DNA from: DASQFQ01 sp963802905
Lineage (GTDB): Bacteria > Actinomycetota > Thermoleophilia > Solirubrobacterales > Solirubrobacteraceae
Assembly (NCBI GenBank): GCA_963802905.1
Contig: CAWDKH010000004.1
Coordinates: forward strand, 1-64,000
DNA: 64,000 bases
Direction: 5' to 3'
Shown: positions 10,210 to 18,100 of the stretch, piece by piece
Position numbering within the stretch: position 1 is the first letter of the stretch
How the letters are laid out: every line of letters begins with the position of its first letter
Translations under genes and position numbers: made by a program
The notes under the pieces: generated by a model
What the model was told of the DNA's origin: nothing
What the model saw: only the letters and a program-made list of their open reading frames with translations
Database searches by the model: none

Positions 10210-10611
10210 ATGCTCCACCGCCTGATGCGCCGCCCCCTCCTGCTGCTCGCGCTGCCCGCCGTCGCCGCGGTCGTGGTGGCCTGTGGGACGGAGGATCTCG
10301 AGGTCGCCAAGAGCGATCCGAACTACCGCGGCGCGCAGCTGTTCGTCGAGCGCTGCTCGGGCTGCCACACGCTGAAGGCGGCCGGCACGCAGGGCTCGGC
10401 GGTCCAGGCCAACAAGCGCGAGTACAAGGACGGCCCGAACTTCGACCAGCGCAAGGAGACCAAGGAGAACGTCCTCTACGCGATCCGCAACGGCGGCTAC
10501 TCCTCGGGGCCGATGCCGCAGAACATCGTGGTCGGCGAGGACGCCGAGGCGGTCGCGGAGTTCGTCGCGAAGTACTCGGGTTCGGAGCGCGAGACCGACG
10601 ACGCGCAGTAG
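10210..10611 (+). CDS. cytochrome c lipoprotein
   Basis: 133 aa. The signal peptide LLLLALPAVAAVVVACG has a lipobox Cys, then one class I haem motif CSGCH, and later SSGPMPQNIV with the axial Met. The ending VAEFVAKYSG matches the C-terminal helix. It is a membrane-tethered monohaem carrier. ATG 10210 is used; ATG 10225 (MRRPLLLL) is equally plausible and gives a cleaner signal peptide. It shares its promoter interval with the divergent cupredoxin and is followed 3 bases later by serS. Confidence 0.9.
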   Translation: MLHRLMRRPLLLLALPAVAAVVVACGTEDLEVAKSDPNYRGAQLFVERCSGCHTLKAAGTQGSAVQANKREYKDGPNFDQRKETKENVLYAIRNGGYSSGPMPQNIVVGEDAEAVAEFVAKYSGSERETDDAQ

Positions 10612-10614
10612 GCG

Positions 10615-11871
10615 ATGCTCGACCTGAAGGCGATCCGGCGGGACCCGGACGCCGTGCGCGCCGCGCTGGCGCGGCGGAAGGACGGGTCGGACGCGCGGCT
10701 GGACGAGGCGCTGGCGCTCGACGCGCGGCGGCGCGAGCTGCTCCCCGAGGTCGAGGGGCTGCGGGCGCGCCAGAACGAGGCCTCGCAGGCGATCGCGCGC
10801 GCCAAGAAGGAGGGCGGCGACGCGGCCGACGCGATCGCCGAGATGCAGGAGGTCTCGCGGCGCGTGAAGGCGCTGTCGGAGGAGCTCGCCACGGTCGAGG
10901 AGCAGCTGCAGGGCGTGCTCGCGCTGATCCCGAACCCGCCCGACCCGAGCGCGGCCGACGAGGACACGTCGATCCGCGAGGTCGGCGAGCCGCGGGGGCC
11001 GAACGAGCCGCGCGACCACCTCGAGCTCGCCGGCGGGCTGATCGACATGGAGGCCGCGGCGCGCGTGTCGGGCTCGCGCTTCGCCTACCTCAAGGGCGAC
11101 ATGGTGCTGCTCGAGCTCGCGCTCGTGCGCTGGGGCATGGACGTGCTGATGTCGCACGGCTTCGAGCCGGTCGTGCCGCCGGTGCTCGTGCGCGAGGAGG
11201 CGCTGTTCGGCACCGGCTTCCTCCCCGACACCGAGCAGCAGATCTACCGGCTCGCCGACGACCCGCTGTTCCTGGTGGGGACGAGCGAGGTGGCGCTGGC
11301 GTCGCTGCACGCGGGCGAGATCATCGACGGCGCGGCGCTGCCGCTGCGCTACGCGGGCTCCTCGCCCTGCTTCCGGCGCGAGGCCGGCGCCGCGGGCCGC
11401 GACACGCGCGGGATCTTCCGCGTCCACCAGTTCGGCAAGGTCGAGATGTTCTCGTTCGTCGAGCCGGAGGCGGCGGTCGACGAGCACGAGCGGCTGCTCG
11501 CGATCGAGGAGGAGATCCTGCAGGCGCTCGAGGTCCCCTACCGCGTGGTCAACATCGCGGTCGACGACCTCGGCGCCTCGGCGGTCAAGAAGTACGACTG
11601 CGAGGCGTGGATCCCGAGCCAGGGGCGCTATCGCGAGGTCACCTCGACCTCGAACACCACCGACTTCCAGGCGCGGCGGCTCGACATCCGCTACCGGCCT
11701 GACGGCGGCGGGCCGCGCCACGTGGCGACGCTCAACGGCACGGCGGTGACGTGGCGGCACATGATCGCCCTGCTCGAGAACGGGCAGCGCGAGGACGGCT
11801 CGGTCGTGCTGCCGGACGTGCTGCGCCCGTGGGGTGCGCCGGAGACGCTGCGGGTAGGGGAGCGCGCATGA
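10615..11871 (+). CDS. serS: seryl-tRNA synthetase
   Basis: 418 aa class II synthetase charging tRNA-Ser. An N-terminal antiparallel coiled coil spans about residues 30-100. Motif 2 is at CFRREAGAAGRDTRGIFRVHQF, with the TSEVALASLHAGE active-site region before it. The C-terminal motif 3 area is LNGTAVTWRHMIALLENGQ with VLPDVLRPW. The frame is intact. ATG 10615 directly follows the cytochrome c stop. The 3' end overlaps the next gene by four bases (ATGA). Confidence 0.96.
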   Translation: MLDLKAIRRDPDAVRAALARRKDGSDARLDEALALDARRRELLPEVEGLRARQNEASQAIARAKKEGGDAADAIAEMQEVSRRVKALSEELATVEEQLQGVLALIPNPPDPSAADEDTSIREVGEPRGPNEPRDHLELAGGLIDMEAAARVSGSRFAYLKGDMVLLELALVRWGMDVLMSHGFEPVVPPVLVREEALFGTGFLPDTEQQIYRLADDPLFLVGTSEVALASLHAGEIIDGAALPLRYAGSSPCFRREAGAAGRDTRGIFRVHQFGKVEMFSFVEPEAAVDEHERLLAIEEEILQALEVPYRVVNIAVDDLGASAVKKYDCEAWIPSQGRYREVTSTSNTTDFQARRLDIRYRPDGGGPRHVATLNGTAVTWRHMIALLENGQREDGSVVLPDVLRPWGAPETLRVGERA

Positions 11872-12035
11872 CCGACATCACGCCCGACGATCCGGAGATC
11901 CCGGAGGACCCGCCCGCCCGCGAGGACCCGTCGCCCGAAGTCCCGGATCAGCCGCTCGGGCCGCCGGCGGACATGCCGGAGGAGGACGCGCCGCTGCCCG
12001 GCCTTCCCGAGAAGGAGCCGCCGGCCTCGGAGTAG
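11868..12035 (+). CDS. small acidic proline-rich protein
   Basis: 55 aa, about half Asp, Glu and Pro, with no hydrophobic segment. Not recognised. The start is supported by ATGA overlap with serS. The opposing membrane-protein gene (from 12335) has no clear stop before this stretch, so one of the two reading frames may be wrong here. Probably disordered if made. Confidence 0.45.
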   Translation: MTDITPDDPEIPEDPPAREDPSPEVPDQPLGPPADMPEEDAPLPGLPEKEPPASE

Positions 12036-12335
12036 GCGCGAGCGGCTCTGGTCGACGCGCGCCGGGTCGAGCTCGAAGCCGCGCGCGGTCACGTGGTCGA
12101 TGTGCTCCCAGCCGATGCGGCCGGCGGGGCGCATGCGGACGCCCTTCTCGTCGATTCGCAGGCGGTCGAGGGTGAGCGCGGTGCTGACGACGACGTAGAC
12201 CGCGACGACGACGATGATCCCGGTCGGGAAGTCGAAGCCGGCGACCTGCAGGAGCGCCAGCCAGCCCACGAAGACGACCAGCGGGATCACCTGGGCGAGC
12301 CCCAGGCGCCGGACGACGTAGGGCTCGGCGCTCAC
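12036..12335 (-). CDS. PH-domain-like small membrane protein, 3' end unresolved
   Basis: From a GTG at 12335 (VSAEPYVVRRLGLAQVIP) that overlaps the stop of the DUF3592 gene. Two membrane helices (about residues 12-30 and 35-55) are followed by LTLDRLRIDEKGVRMRPAGRIGWEHIDHVTARGFELDPARV, the pattern of a short bacterial PH-like domain. The frame as given runs on without a stop into the antisense of serS, to 11691, which is unlikely. Given the indels nearby, a single-base error probably hides the true stop. I end the feature where conservation fades. Confidence 0.5.
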
Positions 12336-12693
12336 AGGACCAGCACCAGGAACAGGAGGGACGCGATCCCGATGAAGCAGAGCAGCAGGCCGAGCGCGAC
12401 GATCACCCAGCTGACGAACGAGGCCGTGCCGCCGGCGGGGACCGACGCGCGGGTGGGGTCGGCGGGGTCGTAGAGGACGGTCACCTGCGCGCCGGGCTTG
12501 GCCGGCGGCGGGTTCGTCCCCCACGTCGACTGCGTCTCCACGGTGCGGCCGTCGGGGAGCGCGAAGCGCAACACGGGGAACGCCGGGTTGCGAAGCCCAT
12601 CATCGCGACGCCGATGAGCATGAACGCCGCGGGGAAGAAGAAGGCGATGGCGACGCTGGCGGCGAACAGGTTCACGAAGCGGTTGATACCCAT
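12332..12693 (-). CDS. DUF3592-like membrane protein, one indel
   Basis: About 120 aa. N-terminal helix (FVNLFAASVAIAFFFPAAFMLIGVAMMGF), a small extracytoplasmic domain (FPVLRFALPDGRTVETQSTWG, then YDPADPTRASV) and a C-terminal helix pair. The middle matches the DUF3592 pattern (VRF-DGR, then VLYDP-P). The frame changes near 12590. Unlike most changes in this window, this one needs a missing base (or two extra), and length 362 agrees. It is divergent from the zinc-ribbon gene. Function unknown. Confidence 0.65.
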
Positions 12694-12733
12694 GTTGCAT
12701 TCCGTCCGACCCCGGCTCCACGCTCCGCAGGTC

Positions 12734-12943
12734 ATGTATTCGGCGCGACTTGTGTGCTCAGATCCCGGCTGCGCGGCGGAGATCGCGGGCGAGACCGCGA
12801 CGCTGCACGAGCTCGAGGCGCTGGTCTGCGAGTGCGGCTGCGCGCTCGAGGTCATCGGCTGGCCCGACGTCGCCGCCGGGCCGTCGGCGCAGGTGGTCAT
12901 GCTCCGCGTCGGTGGCGCGCGGCGCGTGCCCGAAGCCGCCTGA
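12734..12943 (+). CDS. small zinc-ribbon-like protein
   Basis: 69 aa from an ATG at 12734 (MYSARLVCSDPGCAAE). Five cysteines, arranged C-x4-C and then C-x-C-x-C about 26 residues later, suggest one zinc ribbon. A short variable tail (VVMLRVGGARRVPEAA) follows. The reading frame continues upstream into antisense of the DUF3592 gene, so the first ATG with plausible family style was chosen. Function unknown. Confidence 0.55.
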   Translation: MYSARLVCSDPGCAAEIAGETATLHELEALVCECGCALEVIGWPDVAAGPSAQVVMLRVGGARRVPEAA

Positions 12944-12977
12944 TGGTCGGTTCCACGACCGCCGCGCAACCGACCAT

Positions 12978-14395
12978 CTAGCGCGCGAGCAGCACGGCCC
13001 CGGCGCCGCCCCTCGCTGGGCCCAGGCGGGCCCGGACCCACGCGTCGACCGCTTCGAGCGGGACGGGCGTGGGCTCGGCGGCGCGGTAGCGCGCGATCAG
13101 GAGGCGCCCGCGCGTCTGCGTGCCGGCGGGGGTGAAGCCAGGTGCGGGCGGCTGGTCGAGCGCGCCGGGCGCGAGCGGGTCGCGCTTGGGGTCGGGGATC
13201 ACGACGGCGAGCTCGCGGACGTTCGCGGCAGGGACGGGGCGGAGGCCGGGCGCGTACCAGCGCACGCGGCGTCGCGTTGAACGGCGGCGCGACGACGACG
13301 GCGGGCGTGGCGCGGAGGGCGCGCGTGGCGCCGCGCCAGTCCTCGCGCGCGTGCGCGGGATCGGTCAGTGCCCCGATCGTGGCGGCGAGCAGCGCCGCGC
13401 ACGCCGCGACCCCGAGCGCCGCGCCGAGCCGGCCGAGCGCGTACCCGAGCGCCGGGATCGCGAGCACGATCGTCGAGCACCGCGATCGTGTTGCGGTTGT
13501 TGAGGTAGTCCGCGCCGAACAGCGCCACGAGAAGCATCAGGGCCGCGCCGCCGCCTCCGACCGCGGCTGGGAGGAGCGCTGCGCGCCAGTCGCGACGCAC
13601 CACGAGCACGACCACTCCGGCCACGAGCAGCGCGCCCACGAGCCATTCGAGCCCGTCGATCGCCGCGCCGCGCTCGCCCACCAGCCAGCTCGTCGCCGCC
13701 CCCTTCGCGCGCTCCGCCAGCCCGACGCCCGCAGTCACGTTCTCGCTGTGCCCGCCGCCGATCTGCTCGAGCACGAGCGGGAGCAGGCCTAACCCGACCA
13801 CGCCGACGCCCGCCAGCGCGGGCAGCGCCGCGCGGCCGCGGCGCGCGAGCAGGATCGCCGCCTCGATGGCGATCGGGAAGATCGCGAAGTAGTGGCAGCC
13901 GAGCGCCACCGCCGACGCCACCGCCCACCCGAGCGCGCCGCGGCGGCCCTCGACCGCGTCGAGGAAGTAGAAGAACCCGACCGCGCACGCGAGCGCGACC
14001 GCCGCGTACCCGCGCGCCTCCTGCGAGTAGTAGACGAGCAGCGGGTGCACGGCGACGAGCGCCGCGAGCGCGACGCCGGCACGCTCCGACGCCAGCCGCC
14101 GCCCGATCCCGTAGGCGACCGGCACGAGCGCGATCCCGCACAGGACGGAAGGCAGCCGCAGCGCGAACTCGCTCGTCCCCGCCACGCGCGTCCACAGCCA
14201 CTCGACGACGTAGAACAGCGGCGGGTTCGCCTCCTGCTCGGCGACCTGGTGGAACAGCTCGCCGAGGCTCCCGCGCGCGAGCTCGCCGGTGAGCACCTCG
14301 TCGAGCCACAGCGACTGGGAGCCGAGCGTCGGCAGGCGGAGCGCCGCCGCGAGCGCGGTCAGCGCGATCAGGACGGCTCGCGGCACCCGCGGCAT
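12978..14395 (-). CDS. GT39/ArnT-like polyprenyl-phosphate glycosyltransferase, two apparent insertions
   Basis: About 472 aa with many membrane helices. The first extracytoplasmic loop has the catalytic acidic signature SLWLDEVLTGE, with the later conserved ANPPLFYVV, LRLPSVLCGI and YYSQEARGYA, as in the PMT/GT39 family that transfers sugars from polyprenyl-phosphate donors. It begins MPRVPRAVLIALTALAAAL at 14395. Frame changes at about 13478 (IAVL to TIVLAIPALGYALGRL) and 13268 (NATP to VRWYAPGLRP) are each one extra base; length 1418 fits two. It is divergent from the PadR gene. Confidence 0.8.
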
Positions 14396-14405
14396 TGTGG
14401 CGGGG

Positions 14406-14435
14406 TTGACAGATTCGAGATAACGATATATCGTT
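14406..14435 (+). promoter_or_regulatory. PadR promoter with palindromic operator
   Basis: A TTGACA at 14406-14411 is followed by a perfect 14-base palindrome AACGATATATCGTT at 14422-14435, lying where a -10 element would fall. Binding at this site would block the promoter of the padR-like gene 35 bases downstream and could also affect the divergent glycosyltransferase, whose start is at 14395. PadR regulators commonly bind AT-rich dyads and repress themselves. The site is seen in the sequence; autorepression is inferred. Confidence 0.6.
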
Positions 14436-14469
14436 GACGCATCGTGATACACACAGATAGGAGTAATCC

Positions 14470-15072
14470 ATGCATAGACATGGCCCAACACCAGAAGGCA
14501 TCGAACGCCTTCGCAGACACCACCCCTTCTTCGGGATGAGGGGTCACGGCCCCGGCCACGGCCCCCACGGCGACTGGGGCCCGATGCGCGGCTTCGGCGG
14601 CGGTCGCCGCCGGCGGATGCGCCGCGGCGATGTCCGCGCCGCGATCCTCGTCCTCCTCGACGAGCAGCCGCACAGCGGCTACAGCCTCATGGAGGAGCTC
14701 GATCGCCGGAGCAACGGCGCCTGGCGTCCCAGCCCCGGCTCGGTCTACCCGACGCTCCAGCAGCTCGAGGACGAAGGCCTCATCCGCCCCCAAGAGGGCG
14801 AGGGTCGCACGCCCTTCGAGCTCACCGACGCGGGCAAGGCCTACGTCGCCGAGAACCGCGAGGAGCTCGGCGAGCCGTGGGAGAAGCCGGCCGAGGGCAT
14901 CGGCGAGGAGCGGCTCGAGCTGCGCGGCCTCGTCGCGCAGATCGGCGCGGCCACCTTCCAGGTCGGCGCGGCCGGCGACGACGCCCAGGTCGCGCGGGCC
15001 AAGGAGCTGCTCGCGGAGACGCGCCGCAGCCTCTACAAGATCCTGGCCGACGACGACCAGCCGGAGAGCTAG
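14470..15072 (+). CDS. PadR-family transcriptional regulator
   Basis: 200 aa. A His/Gly-rich N-terminal 45 residues precede the PadR winged helix (RRGDVRAAILVLLDEQPHSG, then GSVYPTLQQLEDEGLIR and GRTPFELTDAGKAYV). A C-terminal helical dimerisation domain follows. The His/Gly-rich leader resembles those of PadR proteins that may sense metals, but that is only a composition match. AGGAG at 14459-14463 is a good ribosome site. A strong hairpin terminator follows at 15080. Confidence 0.92.
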   Translation: MHRHGPTPEGIERLRRHHPFFGMRGHGPGHGPHGDWGPMRGFGGGRRRRMRRGDVRAAILVLLDEQPHSGYSLMEELDRRSNGAWRPSPGSVYPTLQQLEDEGLIRPQEGEGRTPFELTDAGKAYVAENREELGEPWEKPAEGIGEERLELRGLVAQIGAATFQVGAAGDDAQVARAKELLAETRRSLYKILADDDQPES

Positions 15073-15079
15073 GCAGGGC

Positions 15080-15108
15080 GCATCCCCCGGGTGAAATCCG
15101 GGGGATGC
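15080..15108 (+). terminator. hairpin terminator after the PadR gene
   Basis: A perfect 11-base stem (GCATCCCCCGG with its complement) and a 7-base loop GTGAAAT, starting 8 bases after the PadR stop. No long T run follows, as is usual in GC-rich genomes. Confidence 0.7.
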
Positions 15109-15163
15109 CTCGACCATCGGCCAGCACGGATCGCGGCCACCAGGAGGACGATCGCTGGCGATC

Positions 15164-18100
15164 TTGTCCTTCGCATCTCGGCTCACGCTCGCCCTCGCGG
15201 CGACGCTGTTGGTACTCGCGGCCGTCCCGGCCGCCGGCCTCGCCGTGTGCGTCAACCCGGTCTCGTGCGAGAACGAGAAGCCGGGCGCGTCCCCGGGCAG
15301 CTGGCAGGTCACCGGTTCCGGCGACTCGACGATCCAGGGCTACGCGACGACGATGAGCGTCGACCGCGGCGGAACCATCCGCTTCAAGGTCAAGACGACG
15401 GCGAGCAACTACCACATCGACATCTACCGGCTGGGCTACTACCAGGGCAACGGCGCCCGCCTGCAGGCGTCCAACGTCCGCCCGACCGCGAGCCTGCCGC
15501 AGAACCAGCCGAACTGCATTACGACGGCGGCGACCGGCCTGATCGACTGCGGGAACTGGGGCGTCTCGGCGTCGTGGACGGTGCCCGCCGCCTCCGTGTC
15601 CGGCGTCTACCTCGCGCGCCTCGTGCGCGACGACAACGGCGGCGCCAGCCAGATCCCCTTCGTGGTCCGCGACGACGCGGGCTCGTCGGACATGCTGGTG
15701 CGGACCTCCGACGCGACCTGGCAGGCCTACAACAAGTACGGCGGCAACAGCCTCTACTCGTGCACGGCGTGCCCGCCGGGCAATCCGCAGACCTACCAGG
15801 GCGCGTTCTCGGTCTCCTACAACCGGCCCTTCGACGGCACGATCCCGCAGGACGGCGGGCGCTCGTACCTGTTCTACGCCGAGTACCAGATGATCCGCTT
15901 CATCGAGCGCAACGGCTACGACGCGAGCTACACGAGCCAGGCCGACGTCGACGCCAACGCCGGGCTCCTGCGCAACCACGACGTGATCCTCTCCAGCGGC
16001 CACGACGAGTACTGGTCGGGCCGCGAGCGCGCCAACGTCGAGGCGGCCCGCGACGCCGGCGTCAGCCTGGCGTTCTTCAGCGGCAACGAGGTGTTCTGGA
16101 AGACGCGCTGGCAGCCGAGCAGCGCCGACGGCACGCCGACCCAGTACCGGACGCTCACGTCCTACAAGGACACGCACTTCACCGGTCCGACCGACCCGGT
16201 GGAGTGGACCGGCACGTGGCGCGACCCGCGCTTCAGCCCCGGGGACGGCGGCCGGCCGGAGAACTCGCTCACCGGCCAGCTGTTCATCGTCAACTCCGGC
16301 TCGGCGGACCTCAAGGTGCCGGCGGAGTACAAGAACCTGCGCCTGTGGCGCAACACGGCGGTCGCGAACCTCGGCGCCGGCCAGACCCGGACGCTCGCTC
16401 CCGGCGGGCAGACGCTCGGCTACGAGTGGGACGTCGACGTCGACAACGGCTTCCGCCCGCGCGGGTCGTTCAAGCTCTCGTCGACCACGGTGAGCGGCAT
16501 CGAGTCGTTCACCGACTACGGCAGCAGCGTGGAGCTCAACACCACGCAGACACACAACCTGACGATGTACCCGGGCGGCGGCGACGCGCTGGTGTTCGGC
16601 GCGGGCACGGTGCAGTGGGCGTGGGGCCTGGACACCACCAACGCGTGGGCGAACAACGGCCCGCCCGCCTCGGCCTCGCCCGACCCGGTGATGCAGCAGG
16701 CGACGGTGAACCTGTTCGCCGACATGGGCGCACAGCCGAGCTCGCTCATGAGCGGCCTGTCTCCGGCGTCGCGCTCGACCGACACGACAGAGCCCAGCTC
16801 GACCATCAGCAGCCCGTCGCCGGGGGCGGCGATCGCGGACGGGACGCGGTTCACGATCTCCGGCACGGCCACGGACACGGGCGGCGCGGTCGCGGGCGTG
16901 GAGGTCTCCACCGACGACGGCGCGACCTGGCACCCGGCCACCGGCACGTCGTCGTGGTCGTACTCGTGGATCGTGCACGGCGCGCCGAGCACGACGATCA
17001 GGGCGCGCGCGGTCGATGACTCCGGCAACCTCGAGTCGTCGACGCCGAGCGTCAGCGTGGGCGTCGGCTGCCCGTGCACGTTGTTCGGCCCGAACGTGAC
17101 GCCGTCCATCCTCGACCAGCAGGATCCCTCCGCGGTCGAGCTTGGCGTGCGCTTCAAGGCCGACCTCGACGGGTCCGTCACCGGTGTCCGCTTCTACAAG
17201 GCGACGGCGAACACGGGCAGCCACATCGGCAACCTGTGGTCGGCCAACGGCACGCTGCTCGCGACCGGGACGTTCTCGGGCGAGTCGGCCACCGGCTGGC
17301 AGCAGCTGACGTTCACGACGCCGGTCGACATCACCGCGGGGACGACCTACGTCGCGTCGTACTTCGCGCCGCGCGGGCACTACTCGACGACGTCGGCGTA
17401 CTTCTACATGCCCAGCCCGACGGGCGGGAACACCGCGGACACCTCGCCGCTGCACGCGCTCAGCGCCAACGGCGGCGGCGCCAACGGCGTCTACTCCTAC
17501 GGGGGCGAGAGCACGTTCCCGAACTCGACCTACAACGGCGAGAACTACGCCGTCGACGTCGTCTTCACGCCGAAGCTCCCGCCGGGCCCCGTCAGCAACG
17601 TCAGCGCCACGGCCGGCACCGGCTCGGCGACCGTCAATTTCAGCGCCCCCGCCACCGGCGGGCCGCCGACGCGCTACGTGGTCACGCCGTTCATCGGCTC
17701 GACCGCCCAGCCGACGGTGACGGCCACGGGCTCGCCGCCGGCGACGTCGGTCAAGGTCAGCAACCTCGACGCGGGGACGGCGTACACGTTCCGGGTGCAG
17801 GCCGGCAACGGGAGCGGCATCAGTGCGCTGTCGGCGCCGTCGAACGCGGTCACCCCAACCCCGCCGACCGCCCCGGGCGCGCCGACCGCGCTCATCCCGA
17901 GCGCGGGCAACCAGCAGGCGACCCTGCGCTGGACCGCCCCGAACGACGGCGGTGCCACGATCACCCGCTACACGATCACGCCGTATCTCAACGGCGTCGC
18001 GCAGGCGACGACGCAGGTGACGGGCTCGCCGGCACCGGAGACCGCGGTCGTGACCGGGCTGACCAACGGCTCGAGCTACACGTTCACGGTGACCGCCACC

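Noticed and set aside
9826..11760. 644-codon minus-strand frame ending as the cupredoxin
   Set aside because: Only the last 119 codons have a signal peptide and a copper domain; the rest is antisense to serS and the cytochrome gene.
14822..17455. 877-codon open frame on the minus strand
   Set aside because: Antisense to PadR and the secreted protein, both of which have clear domains.
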